Shown here piece after piece: positions 47,240-56,245 of a DNA stretch of 64,000 bases (position 1 is its first letter; each line of letters opens with the position of its first letter). Origin of the DNA: Actinomycetota bacterium (GTDB lineage: Bacteria > Actinomycetota > Acidimicrobiia > Acidimicrobiales > Ilumatobacteraceae); contig VFZC01000007.1 of NCBI GenBank assembly GCA_016871355.1, forward strand, positions 33,921 to 97,920, read 5' to 3'. A program made the position numbers and the translations under genes. Below the pieces are notes generated by a model, which saw nothing but the letters and a program-made list of their open reading frames with translations, was not told the origin of the DNA and did not search any database.

Positions 47240-49275
47240 GACGCACGCACCACGTCGAGGTTGCCGTACTGGTCGACCGTGGCCCGGAAGCCCGGCTCGA
47301 TGAGCGTCGTCGCGTCGGGCTGTTCGAGAACGCACGGTCCGACCACGGTTGCGCCGATCGGGAGTTGCAATCGGCTCCACACGTCGGCGTCGTGCCACTG
47401 CCCACCCACATACACGGGGCGACGGCCCAGACGCGCGGCTTCGACGGAGGTGGTTCCACTCACCAGACGGGCCAGATCGAACTCGGGTCGTCGACCGATC
47501 ACACTGGTGCGAACACCGAGGACGCGAACGGCCACGCCGTTCAGCAGTCGTCCGAACTGCGCGCGGTAAGCGCTTTCGAAGGCGGTCGTGATCACGGACG
47601 AATCGAGTCGAGCTGGGTCGTCGATGGGAAGAGGAACCGCGACGGCGTGGGTCTGGCCCACGTACGACATGTCGAAGGCCATCTCGACGTCCACTCCGTC
47701 GAACACCACACCCGACGACTCGATGGCACGACGTGATTCGTCGATCGATGCTCGCATCGATTCGCGAACGGCCTCGATGTCGAGTGAAGCAAGAGGTGAC
47801 TGCCACGTGCGGACCGAGTCGTAACGCATGTCGGCCAACACGCAACCGAGAGCCGAGATCACCCCGGGGAGGCGCGGTACGAGCGCTCCGGCCAAACCGA
47901 GGTCGCGCACGAACGCGCAGGTGTGCAGCGCACCCGCTCCACCGAACGGCACCATCCAGAACTTGGACGGATCGTGGCCGCGCTCGATCGACACGATGCG
48001 CAGAGCTCCCGACATACGAGTCTCGGCAACCGTGACGATGGCTTCGGCGGCGTCCTCGATCGACAATCCGAGCGGGCGACCCACGTGTTCGTCGATCGCG
48101 CGCCGGGCCGCCGCCACGTCGAGAGCCGCGCGCCCACCGATGGGACGCTCGGCGTTGATTCGACCGAGAACCACGTTGGCGTCAGTGACCGTGGGCCGAT
48201 CGTTCCCCATGCCGTAACACACCGGTCCGGGCACGCCACCGGCTGATTCGGGGCCGATCTGCAACAGACCACCCCGATCGACCCAGGCGATCGACCCGCC
48301 GCCGGCCCCGATCGTGCTCATTTCAATCATCGGAGTACGCACCACCAGACCGAAATCGATGGTGGTCTGCGCGGCTTGAACGGAACGCCCGTCGACGACG
48401 ACGGCGACGTCGAAACTCGTACCTCCCATGTCACCGGTCAGGACATTGGGATGCCCGGCCGCCACCGCGATCCGACTGGCCGCGATGACGCCCGCGGCCG
48501 GACCCGACAACGCGGTACGGACCGGCACCGCTCGTGCGCGTTCGACGGTCATCACACCGCCGTTCGACTGCACCACGAGGAATCGACCCGAGAATCCGTT
48601 CTCGGCCAAACCCTTCTCGAGTTGTTCGAGATAGTCGCCGACGACCGGCTGCAAGTAGGCGTTCAGAGTGGTGGTGGACGTGCGCTCGAATTCGCGGATC
48701 TCGGGCAAGATCTCACTGCTCACCGAAACGTGCGCGTTGGGCCACGACTCACGTACGACTCGCGCCGCCACCTGCTCGTTGCTCGGATCGGCGTACGAAT
48801 GAAGGAAGCAGATCGCGATCGACCGCGCACCGCGCTCGAGCAGTTCGTGAGCGACCCGTCGCACTTCGTCGGCATCGATCGGTTCGATCACGGTTCCGTC
48901 GGCCAGAGTTCGCTCGGCCACTTCGGCCCGCATGTCGCGTTCGACCACTGGGCGGAAGTCTCCCCAGAGCCCCCACGTACGCGGCCGATCACGACGACGC
49001 ATCTCCAGCACGTCGGCGAAACCGGCCGTGGTGAGCACGGCCGTGCGTGCACCCTTGCGCTCAAGAAGGGCGTTGGTTCCGACGGTCGTTCCGTGGATGA
49101 TGGCGTTCACGTCACCGAGCGGCCGCTCCCCCGTCACACTGCGAACTCCGTGCAGGAAGCCTTCCGATTCGTTGGTGCGGGTGGACGTGACCTTGCCCAC
49201 CGACACCTCACCCGACGATTCGTCGAGTGCGAACACGTCGGTGAACGTTCCGCCGACGTCGATTCCGATGATCAC
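47236..49275 (-). CDS. hyuA: hydantoinase/oxoprolinase A-type subunit
   Basis: A 679-residue protein of the HyuA family, which belongs to the actin/Hsp70-like ATPase fold. The phosphate-binding N-terminus is IGIDVGGTFTDVFALDE, and TGDMGGTSFDVAVV near residue 280 is also typical. With HyuB it forms an ATP-dependent complex that opens lactam or imide rings (5-oxoproline, N-methylhydantoin) or, in relatives, carboxylates ketones. The GTG start overlaps the hyuB stop as GTGA. The substrate is not determined by sequence. The neighbours (cyclase, cysteine hydrolase) fit hydrolysis of a cyclic amide. Confidence 0.9.
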   Translation of the reverse strand: MIIGIDVGGTFTDVFALDESSGEVSVGKVTSTRTNESEGFLHGVRSVTGERPLGDVNAIIHGTTVGTNALLERKGARTAVLTTAGFADVLEMRRRDRPRTWGLWGDFRPVVERDMRAEVAERTLADGTVIEPIDADEVRRVAHELLERGARSIAICFLHSYADPSNEQVAARVVRESWPNAHVSVSSEILPEIREFERTSTTTLNAYLQPVVGDYLEQLEKGLAENGFSGRFLVVQSNGGVMTVERARAVPVRTALSGPAAGVIAASRIAVAAGHPNVLTGDMGGTSFDVAVVVDGRSVQAAQTTIDFGLVVRTPMIEMSTIGAGGGSIAWVDRGGLLQIGPESAGGVPGPVCYGMGNDRPTVTDANVVLGRINAERPIGGRAALDVAAARRAIDEHVGRPLGLSIEDAAEAIVTVAETRMSGALRIVSIERGHDPSKFWMVPFGGAGALHTCAFVRDLGLAGALVPRLPGVISALGCVLADMRYDSVRTWQSPLASLDIEAVRESMRASIDESRRAIESSGVVFDGVDVEMAFDMSYVGQTHAVAVPLPIDDPARLDSSVITTAFESAYRAQFGRLLNGVAVRVLGVRTSVIGRRPEFDLARLVSGTTSVEAARLGRRPVYVGGQWHDADVWSRLQLPIGATVVGPCVLEQPDATTLIEPGFRATVDQYGNLDVVRAS

Positions 49276-50969
49276 GAATCGCCTCGCGTGACGTACCCGA
49301 GACGACGATCGCGCTCGATGGCCGCGGGGTCGCGATCACTGGACGGGCCGTACCCGCCACCACCGGGCGATTCGATGCGTACGCGATCGCCACGCGTCAT
49401 CTTGACTCCGAGAACCTTCGCCCCCAGTTCGGGTTCGATCACGTCGTCGGCCACCACGAAACTCACCTCGTTGGTGGCAGCGGCTCCACCACCGGCGACC
49501 CCCAACGGCGGTCGCCACGCTCGATCGCCGAACGTGAAGGCCTCGGCCGATTCGGCCAACAACTCGATGTCGTACGACGCACCGAGCCCGCCACGGAACT
49601 TGCCGTCACCACCCGAGTCGGGTCGCAGCGACCAACGACGGAACCGAACCGGATACTGCGCTTCGAGAATCTCGACCGGAGGAATCGTGGCCGTGGACAA
49701 CGGAGCGTTGCCGTGATTGAGACCGTCGGAGACGGGCGAGCCACCCAGCCCGCCGCCGTAGAACGTGAACATCACCCAGGGCGAGCCGTCGGCGCGCTGA
49801 CCCGCGAGTGACAACGCGTTGATGGTTCCGTAACTGCACCCGTTCGACGCGGTGGGGTCGGCCTCGGCGACACATCGGAAGATCAGATCCATCACCCGCA
49901 GGATCGTCTCGGTGTAACCGCCCACCGGTCGGGGGCGCGTGGCCGCCAGCAGACTGCCGGCCGGAATCACGATGTCGACGGGCTCGAGGCAACCAAAGTT
50001 CGCCGGCACGTCACGGAAGACGTGCTTGAGTCCGACGTAGCACGCGGCGACCGCGGTGGAGTGAGAGATGTTGATCGGTCCGGTGACAGCACCCGACGTG
50101 CCGCTGAAATCGAGCCGCAGACGATCTCCTTCGACCGTCATCGTGAGCGCAACTTCCACCAGATCGGCCGACGATCCGTCGTTGTCGAGATAGTCGACGG
50201 CGCGGTACACACCGTCGGGCAACTTGTCGATACTCGATCGCATGAGCGTCGCGGCGCGACGGGTGAGTTCGTCGAGGGCTTCGTGAACCACGTCGTCGCC
50301 GTACTCGTCGAGGAGTTCGCCCAAGCGACGCGCCCCGAGATCGAGTGCGTTCAACTGCGCCTGCATGTCGCCGTAGGCATTGACCGGTTGTCGCGAGATC
50401 GAGCACACCAGGTCGACCACTCGCTCGTCGGTCTCACCGGCGCGACGAATGAGCACCGGCGGAATGAGAGTTCCTTCTTGTTGGATGTCTCGCGCGGCCG
50501 GGTTGTAGTTGCCCGGCACGTTGCCGCCCACGTCGGTGAAGTGACCGACCGATGCCAAGTGACACCAGATCCGACCGTCCCGGAAGAACGGACGAATCAT
50601 CTTCAGGTCGTTGAGATGAGTACCGCCCTCGTAGGGGTCGTTGAAGCAGTACACGTCACCATCACGCACCGCGCCCGACTCGACCGCACCGTCGACGTCG
50701 GCCCGTCCCCCACGACGTTCACTGTCGGCCGACATCGTCGCGATGGCCAGACGCACCGCACCGGCCATCGAACCGACGAACACCGGGAGACCATTCGATC
50801 CCTGCGCGAGCGTCGCTCCGGTGTGCGCGTGATAGATCCCGTGCGACGCGTCGTGCGCCTCGGCGATGATCGGATTGAACGCCGAGCGGAACAACGTTGC
50901 GTCCATCTCGTCAGCGATCTGCTCGAGGCGACCGTTGATGACCGCCAGCAGAACGGGATCGAGGCTCAC
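49272..50969 (-). CDS. hyuB: hydantoinase/oxoprolinase B-type subunit
   Basis: A 565-residue HyuB-family protein. The N-terminus INGRLEQIADEMDATLFRSAFNPIIAEAHDAS, then YCFNDPYEGGTHLNDLKMIRPFF and SVGHFTDVGG (likely metal-binding His/Asp), SFYG-like VMFTFYGGGLG and the C-terminal PGGGGYG are all typical. It is the catalytic partner of HyuA. Its GTG start overlaps the MmgE/PrpD stop, and its stop overlaps hyuA, so the two subunits are made together. Confidence 0.9.
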   Translation of the reverse strand: MSLDPVLLAVINGRLEQIADEMDATLFRSAFNPIIAEAHDASHGIYHAHTGATLAQGSNGLPVFVGSMAGAVRLAIATMSADSERRGGRADVDGAVESGAVRDGDVYCFNDPYEGGTHLNDLKMIRPFFRDGRIWCHLASVGHFTDVGGNVPGNYNPAARDIQQEGTLIPPVLIRRAGETDERVVDLVCSISRQPVNAYGDMQAQLNALDLGARRLGELLDEYGDDVVHEALDELTRRAATLMRSSIDKLPDGVYRAVDYLDNDGSSADLVEVALTMTVEGDRLRLDFSGTSGAVTGPINISHSTAVAACYVGLKHVFRDVPANFGCLEPVDIVIPAGSLLAATRPRPVGGYTETILRVMDLIFRCVAEADPTASNGCSYGTINALSLAGQRADGSPWVMFTFYGGGLGGSPVSDGLNHGNAPLSTATIPPVEILEAQYPVRFRRWSLRPDSGGDGKFRGGLGASYDIELLAESAEAFTFGDRAWRPPLGVAGGGAAATNEVSFVVADDVIEPELGAKVLGVKMTRGDRVRIESPGGGGYGPSSDRDPAAIERDRRLGYVTRGDS

Positions 50970-52378
50970 GATTCCGTGCTCTCGATCGAGGCCAGCTGCG
51001 TCATGACGACGCTAACGTCGGGGGCCGCACTCGTGAGCACATCGGCCACCAGGGCCGCCGCGTCGGGCTTCAACAAACCATCCACGTTCTGCTCGAACTT
51101 GCCCCGCAATTCGGCGTTCGACAACGGACGGCGAGGGCCACCCCGATTCTCCATGACCGCGCAATGCAACTCTCGGCCGTCGATCGTGTCGACGGTGAGA
51201 ACCGCCGGGAACTCGTACGGGTACACGGCATCACACGCCGCGTCACCCACCACCGTGATCTTCTTCATGAGTTCGCGTCGACGCGGATCTTTGGCGAGAG
51301 TGTCGGTGAAGTCGTCGAGGCCCAGTCCGAGTCCGCCACCGCCGAACAGCGCGGCGGCCACGGTGTACGGGCCGGAGAACTGTGCGGCGTAACCCGTGGG
51401 CGGAGTGCGCTTCATGTCGATCGGGTCACCGATCGTGCGCACCGTTGCCGTGGCGACTCCGAGGGTCGCCGAGGCGACGTGTTCGGGACGCAGACCCTGA
51501 CTACGCAAGGCGATGGCCGCATCGATACCGGCGTGCGTGAAATGGTTGGCCGGATACGGCTTGTAGAAGATGTCGGCCACGTTCCACTCGGTACCGAGAC
51601 CGTCGAGCAACGGATCGGGAGACCACTTGTCGCGCAACGTCGCACCGTAGAAGCCGAATCGTCCCTCCAGTGCGGTGGGAGCGCCGGTCAGACCGGCCAA
51701 CGCCAGTTGGGCCGCGGTCACGGCGGCCTGAGCGGCCCAGCCGCAGTGGATTCGTTTGACCGTGCCACCGGTGCGATTGGCCTCGATGATCCCCGAGGCC
51801 ATCGAACACGCGATGGCCATGGCGTGCGCGCATTCTTCCGCAGTTCCTTGGGCCAAGGCGGCCACCGCACCCGCGGCGCCGATGGCTCCGCACATCGACG
51901 TGGCGTGCCAGCCGTGCTCGAAGAACTCGGATTGATGCGACGCCTGGTCGTAGCCGGCCATTCCGAGGCGAACCACCAACTCGAGACCGATGGCGACCGC
52001 GTTCATGGTGTCGTGTGGTGCACTGCCGTACTCCTCGGCCGCGGCCAACACCGCCGGAACCACACTCGCCGACGGATGAAGGATCGACGGCAGATGCGTG
52101 TCGTCGTAGTCGAGCGAATGGGCCAGAACTCCGTTCACGAACGCGGCCGTGGTGACCGGCATCCCCGAAGCGAACCCCACCGCCGTGCAACGACCGATAC
52201 CGCCCTGACCTTGTACGAACGAGCGGATCGCATCGGTGGAGTCGACTTCGGTCGCCCGGACGCAGATGCCGAGGATGTCGAGCACACGACCGGGAACCGA
52301 CGCCGCGACATCGGCCGGGAGCGTACGATGCATCGACTCGGCGGCGAAACGCCCGAGTCGTTCGAGAAGTGTGGTCAT
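50966..52378 (-). CDS. MmgE/PrpD family protein
   Basis: A 470-residue protein of the MmgE/PrpD family (2-methylcitrate dehydratase, cis-aconitate decarboxylase and relatives). Visible blocks are VNGVLAHSLDYDDTHLPSILHPSASVVPAVLA near residue 80, GTAEECAHAMAIACSMASG near residue 185 and YKPYPANHFTHAGIDAAIALR near residue 275. Members dehydrate or decarboxylate branched tricarboxylates without metal. It would process a branched polycarboxylic acid in the pathway. It is coupled at both ends by 4-bp overlaps (cyclase upstream, hyuB downstream). Confidence 0.88.
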   Translation of the reverse strand: MTTLLERLGRFAAESMHRTLPADVAASVPGRVLDILGICVRATEVDSTDAIRSFVQGQGGIGRCTAVGFASGMPVTTAAFVNGVLAHSLDYDDTHLPSILHPSASVVPAVLAAAEEYGSAPHDTMNAVAIGLELVVRLGMAGYDQASHQSEFFEHGWHATSMCGAIGAAGAVAALAQGTAEECAHAMAIACSMASGIIEANRTGGTVKRIHCGWAAQAAVTAAQLALAGLTGAPTALEGRFGFYGATLRDKWSPDPLLDGLGTEWNVADIFYKPYPANHFTHAGIDAAIALRSQGLRPEHVASATLGVATATVRTIGDPIDMKRTPPTGYAAQFSGPYTVAAALFGGGGLGLGLDDFTDTLAKDPRRRELMKKITVVGDAACDAVYPYEFPAVLTVDTIDGRELHCAVMENRGGPRRPLSNAELRGKFEQNVDGLLKPDAAALVADVLTSAAPDVSVVMTQLASIESTES

Positions 52379-53196
52379 GAGTTCACCACCGCGAGGGGAC
52401 GGACCGGCGAACCGGTGGCACCGACGAGAGACAAGGGAGCCAACACGAAAACGAACTCGTGCATTCGGCGTTCGGAGAGAACCTCGAGGTCAAGTGTTTC
52501 GATGATGTTGACACCGCGTTCGACGAGCAGCACGCGGTGGGCCGGAAGCAGGGCGTGACCTCGACCCGGCGGCAAACACTCGAACGCGATGGTGTCGGCA
52601 CCGACGGCGCGCGGAGAGCGATCGGCCAACCACCGTGCGCCGGCTTCGCCCACACCCGGAACACCCGTGTCCTTGCCCACGAAGGCCGCGCCGTCGCTCC
52701 ACTTCGATCCCCAACCGGAACGAACCAGGATCACGTCGCCCGGTCTGGGCGCGACTCCACTCCAGGCGACGGCATCGTCGAGAAGACGCGGGGTGATCTC
52801 TTCACCTCCGTCGAGCGTCCGACGTCCGAGTGAGGCCGCGACGTCGATCAAGACACCGCGCGTGACGATCGGCTCGATGTGATCGACTCCATGGGTCGAC
52901 AAACGCCCGCCGCGCTGTGCGTCGTCGGCCTTGACTCCCCCATAGAGATCACCGCAATGCGAGACATGACCGAGGGCGTCGATGTGAGTGCCCACGTGCG
53001 TGCCCGTGACGAGCAGATCGTTCGCGGCCGAACCGCCGTCGTCGCGAACCATGTCGCCGTGGCGGCGGGGCATGCTGAGGCGGAATTCGGGATGGTTCGG
53101 CGACTGCGGCATTCCGACGACCATGGGCCGAGCCAGATCGACGATGGAGACACCGCGACCGACGGCCTCGAGCAACGGCTGAACGTTCGAGCTCAC
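52375..53196 (-). CDS. cyclase/kynurenine-formamidase-like metal hydrolase
   Basis: A 273-residue member of the cyclase family. The N-terminus VSIVDLARPMVVGMPQSPNHPEF and the metal motif THVGTHIDALGHV (H-x-G-T-H-x-D-x3-H, about residues 65-77) are complete. Relatives include kynurenine formamidase and isatin hydrolase, which cut amide bonds, often in lactams. It could hydrolyse a lactam or formamide. The GTG start at 53196 overlaps the CoA-transferase stop (GTGA). The longer in-frame extension lies inside that gene. Confidence 0.85.
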   Translation of the reverse strand: MSSNVQPLLEAVGRGVSIVDLARPMVVGMPQSPNHPEFRLSMPRRHGDMVRDDGGSAANDLLVTGTHVGTHIDALGHVSHCGDLYGGVKADDAQRGGRLSTHGVDHIEPIVTRGVLIDVAASLGRRTLDGGEEITPRLLDDAVAWSGVAPRPGDVILVRSGWGSKWSDGAAFVGKDTGVPGVGEAGARWLADRSPRAVGADTIAFECLPPGRGHALLPAHRVLLVERGVNIIETLDLEVLSERRMHEFVFVLAPLSLVGATGSPVRPLAVVNS

Positions 53197-54392
53197 GCGA
53201 GAACTCCCTGGCCTCGCAACTTCTCGATGGTTTCCGCGTCGACGCCGACTTCGCCCAACACCTCGTCGGTGTCGGCCCCCAACTCGCGACCGGTGAAACG
53301 AATCGACCCGGGTGTGTCCGACATTCTGAACAACACGTTGCCCATGAGCAGCGAACCGAAGTGCTCGTCGGGCACCTCGGTGAGCATCCCCGTCGAACGA
53401 ACGTGCGGATCGGCACACAGATCTGCGGCGGTATAGACCGGAGCCACCGCGGCTTCGGCGGCTTCGAACGCCGCCACCACGTCGTCGAACGAGCGGGCGG
53501 CGATCCAGTCGGCCACCGCACCATCGAGAAGATCGACATGGGCCACCCGACCCGCGGCCGATGCGAACCACGGTTCGGACACCACGTCGGCCCGGCCCAC
53601 CAGGCGCATCACTCGCTCGGCGATCGGCGAGGCCGAAGTGGAGATGGCGACCCAACGCCCATCGGACGTGCGGTACGTATTGCGCGGCGCGTTGGCCACC
53701 GAACGGTTGCCCACGCGAGGTGCGATCCGACCGGTGAGCGAATACACCGACGGTCCCGGCCCCACCGCCGTCATCATCGGTTCGAGTAACGACACGTCGA
53801 TCACCTGCCCGCGACCACTCACGGTGTCGCGGTGGTACAACGCCATCATCACCGCCGAAACCGCCGCGTAGCCCGTGAGAGTGTCGGCCAGTCCCATGGG
53901 TGGCAACGTGGGCGGACCGTCGGGTTCACCGGTTGCCGCGGCGAATCCCGACATCGCTTCGGCCAGAGTTCCGAATCCGGCCCGCGCCGCGTACGGACCG
54001 CTCTGCCCGAATCCGGTGATGCGCGCGATCACGAGCCGCGGATTGATCACGTGGAGCACCTCGGGACCGAGTCCCCACTTCTCGAGCGTGCCGGGTCGGA
54101 AGTTCTCGACCAAGACGTCGGTGTCGCGCACGATGCGCTTGAAGATCTCGGCCCCGTCGGGGTCGCCGAGATAGAGGCCAACGGTTCGCTTGTTGCGACC
54201 GACCGTTTTCCACCACACACCATGTCCGTCGACCACGGCCCCGTGATGGCGGAACGAGTCGCCGGCCGTCGGATGTTCAATTTTCACGACGTCGGCCCCG
54301 AAGTCACCGAGGATCTGCGCGGTCAGGGGTCCGGCCAGGACGGTGCTCGCGTCGACCACGCGCACGCCCGACAACGGCCCACTGCCCGTCAT
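53193..54392 (-). CDS. family III CoA-transferase (CaiB/BaiF), second copy
   Basis: A 399-residue family III CoA-transferase: VRVVDASTVLAGPLTAQILGDFGADVVKIE, ENFRPGTLEKWGLGPEVL and ARITGFGQSGPYAARAGFGTLAEAMSG match the paralogue at 32769-33959 in layout. It would activate a carboxylic acid by CoA exchange. It is the first gene of the seven-gene minus-strand operon E. Its ATG lies 30 bp from a palindrome copy, opposite the divergent IclR-type regulator gene. Confidence 0.9.
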   Translation of the reverse strand: MTGSGPLSGVRVVDASTVLAGPLTAQILGDFGADVVKIEHPTAGDSFRHHGAVVDGHGVWWKTVGRNKRTVGLYLGDPDGAEIFKRIVRDTDVLVENFRPGTLEKWGLGPEVLHVINPRLVIARITGFGQSGPYAARAGFGTLAEAMSGFAAATGEPDGPPTLPPMGLADTLTGYAAVSAVMMALYHRDTVSGRGQVIDVSLLEPMMTAVGPGPSVYSLTGRIAPRVGNRSVANAPRNTYRTSDGRWVAISTSASPIAERVMRLVGRADVVSEPWFASAAGRVAHVDLLDGAVADWIAARSFDDVVAAFEAAEAAVAPVYTAADLCADPHVRSTGMLTEVPDEHFGSLLMGNVLFRMSDTPGSIRFTGRELGADTDEVLGEVGVDAETIEKLRGQGVLA

Positions 54393-54421
54393 GTCCCCTC
54401 CATCCGATCTGTTCCGCTAGG

Positions 54422-54436
54422 GGGAACAGGATTCCG
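54422..54436. promoter_or_regulatory. IclR-type operator copy d, GGGAACAGGATTCCG
   Basis: Matches CGGAAC-NNN-GTTCCG at 10 of 12 arm positions. A second arrangement, GTTCC at 54411 and GGAAC at 54423, overlaps it. The 75-bp gap separates the regulator gene (+) from CoA-transferase operon E (-), so the site may give both autoregulation and operon control. Confidence 0.55.
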
Positions 54437-54467
54437 ATAGGGTCCGTTCTATCAGAAAGGGGGCGGA

Positions 54468-55271
54468 ATGAGCACCAGACGCTCGACCCGCGAGCCGGCT
54501 CACGCGAAGTCCCGGGGCAGCACCACCAGTGTCGAACGGGCCATCGACGTCTTGATGCTCTTCACCACCAGCCAAGGGGCCACGCTCGGGATCACCGAGA
54601 TCGCCACCGAGCTCGACATCTCCAAGGCCGTGGTGCACCGCATCCTCACCTCACTGTGCGATCGCGATGTGGTGATCGCCGATCCCGAAAGCCGCCGCTA
54701 CTCGCTCGGCCCGGGCGTGCTCCAACTGGCGTCGGCCTACCGCAGTCGTCTCGATCTGCGCACTCTCGCCCGTCAGACCCTCGTGCAGTTGTCGCGCACC
54801 ACCGACGAAACGGCCACCTTGTCGCTTCGCCATGATTGGTCGCGCACCTACATCGACCAGGTCACTCCCGATCGCGAAGTGACCATGACGGTGTCGCTCG
54901 GAAGAATGTTTCCGCTCCACGCCGGTGCCTCGTCGAAGGCGCTCCTCGCGTTTCTGCCGAGCGAAGAGATCGACGCGTATCTCGCGACCGGCGCCATCGA
55001 TGCCCTCACCCCGCAGACCATCGTCGACCGCGATGCATTGCGCGGAGAGCTCGAATCCATTCGTCGGGTCGGTTACGCGGTGTCGTTCGGTGAGCGTCAG
55101 GTCGGGGCGGCATCGGTCGCCGCTCCGGTGTTCAGCGACGAGGGCCCGGTGGGCGTGATTTCCATCTGCGGACCGCTCGAACGCTTCGCACCGCTCACCA
55201 ACGATTTCGCCCGTCGTCTGCTCGAGGCGACGACCGGGCTGTCGGCGCGTCTGGGTTATGCTCGGCCGTAA
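54468..55271 (+). CDS. IclR-family transcriptional regulator
   Basis: A 267-residue regulator. The N-terminal winged helix covers about residues 22-80: SVERAIDVLMLFTTSQGATLGITEIATEL leads into DISKAVVHRILTSLCDRDVV as the recognition helix region. The C-terminal IclR effector domain (about 95-265) has LHAGASSKALLAFLP and a VSFGERQVGAASVAAPVF block. IclR proteins bind 15-bp palindromes near promoters and respond to small aromatic or acidic metabolites. It is the only regulator gene in the island, and five 15-bp palindromes of IclR geometry lie at operon starts, two of them directly flanking this gene. I infer it controls the island. Confidence 0.88.
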   Translation: MSTRRSTREPAHAKSRGSTTSVERAIDVLMLFTTSQGATLGITEIATELDISKAVVHRILTSLCDRDVVIADPESRRYSLGPGVLQLASAYRSRLDLRTLARQTLVQLSRTTDETATLSLRHDWSRTYIDQVTPDREVTMTVSLGRMFPLHAGASSKALLAFLPSEEIDAYLATGAIDALTPQTIVDRDALRGELESIRRVGYAVSFGERQVGAASVAAPVFSDEGPVGVISICGPLERFAPLTNDFARRLLEATTGLSARLGYARP

Positions 55272-55286
55272 CGGAACGGCGTTCCG
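55272..55286. promoter_or_regulatory. IclR-type operator copy e, CGGAACGGCGTTCCG
   Basis: A perfect copy of the island palindrome. It starts at the base after the regulator stop codon and lies 28 bp before the ATG of the bicupin gene, so it marks an internal promoter for the bicupin-hydrolase-transporter operon F. Confidence 0.75.
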
Positions 55287-55314
55287 AGAGTAAGAACCGC
55301 ACGGAGGAGGGGCC

Positions 55315-56208
55315 ATGCGACCGCACGTCGAACTCGTCGACGAACGTGACTACATCTGGCACGGGGGCGAATTCGTCCATGCCGACGGGACCGCCCGGCA
55401 GCGCAACCTCGCCTACGACGAAGAGGACGGCTCACTGTCGGCCAAGGTCCAGTTCGTCACCGACTGGCATCGCCCGGCCGGAGTGCACCACGCCGAAACC
55501 GAGTGGTTCGTCCTGTCGGGCGAGTTGACCATCGGCGACGAGCGTCTGGGGCCTGGCGGCTACTGGATGGCCCCCACCGGTGTTCTCACCCCGGCCATTT
55601 CGGTGAAAGCCGGCACCGAGATCCTGTTCTTCCGCGAGTACGGCGACTGGGGATTCGATCTCGCATCGGCCGATCGTGCCGGAGTTCGTGACGATCAAGT
55701 GCTCGTCATCCATCACAGCGCCGAAGAAGAGTGGTTGCCGGTCGAAATCGGCAGTCCGATGCGTTTCGATCTCGGTGGAACGCCCGTTCCCGGACTCTTC
55801 ATCAAGATGCTGCACCGCGACGCCAAGACCGGCTTCTACACGCGCCTCATTAAGGCCAAGCCGGGGTGGCGCGAACATCCACTCGCGCATCATCCGGTTT
55901 ATGAAGAGGCGTACTGCCTCGAGGGCGGCTTCGACTACAACTTCGGAAAGATGTGGCCCGGCACGTACTTCTTCCGTCCGGCCCTCGTGCGTCACGGTGA
56001 CTTCACCGCAGCCGAAGAAGTTGGCTGCACCTGGTTGTTGCGTTGCGACGGCGATCTCGTCGACTGGTACACCACCGAAGCGTCGATCGAGATGAAGGGC
56101 AACGCGGTCAATTGGGGTCCCGAACTGAAGCACACGGTCGCCCCCACCATCGTGCAGCCAGTTCGCTCGCGTTCGGTCGGGCCGATGCCCGACCCTCTCT
56201 ACCAATAG
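55315..56208 (+). CDS. bicupin protein (DUF4437-like)
   Basis: A 297-residue protein with two cupin domains. The first has HRPAGVHHAETEWFVLSGELTIGDERLGPGGYWM (about residues 58-91). The second has HPLAHHPVYEEAYCLEGGFDYNFGKMWPGTYFFRP (about 181-215). His and Glu residues at the usual cupin metal positions are present in both (HHAE, HHPVYEE). It could be a dioxygenase, isomerase or sensor; the sequence does not decide. A GGAGGAGGGG ribosome-binding site precedes the ATG. It is the first gene of operon F, directly behind operator copy e. Confidence 0.8.
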   Translation: MRPHVELVDERDYIWHGGEFVHADGTARQRNLAYDEEDGSLSAKVQFVTDWHRPAGVHHAETEWFVLSGELTIGDERLGPGGYWMAPTGVLTPAISVKAGTEILFFREYGDWGFDLASADRAGVRDDQVLVIHHSAEEEWLPVEIGSPMRFDLGGTPVPGLFIKMLHRDAKTGFYTRLIKAKPGWREHPLAHHPVYEEAYCLEGGFDYNFGKMWPGTYFFRPALVRHGDFTAAEEVGCTWLLRCDGDLVDWYTTEASIEMKGNAVNWGPELKHTVAPTIVQPVRSRSVGPMPDPLYQ

Positions 56209-56245
56209 ACGAACCACCACACCGATCGACACGAAAGAGGGGACG

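Noticed and set aside
46655..50969. Creatinine/N-methylhydantoin degradation by HyuA/HyuB and N-carbamoylsarcosine amidase
   Set aside because: No creatinine deaminase or sarcosine oxidase is present, and the cysteine hydrolase next to HyuA lacks its Cys, so the set does not fit well.
50022..52558. Long plus-strand frames (456 and 464 codons) opposite HyuB and MmgE/PrpD
   Set aside because: Both lie antisense to intact enzyme genes with recognisable motifs and show no family features of their own.
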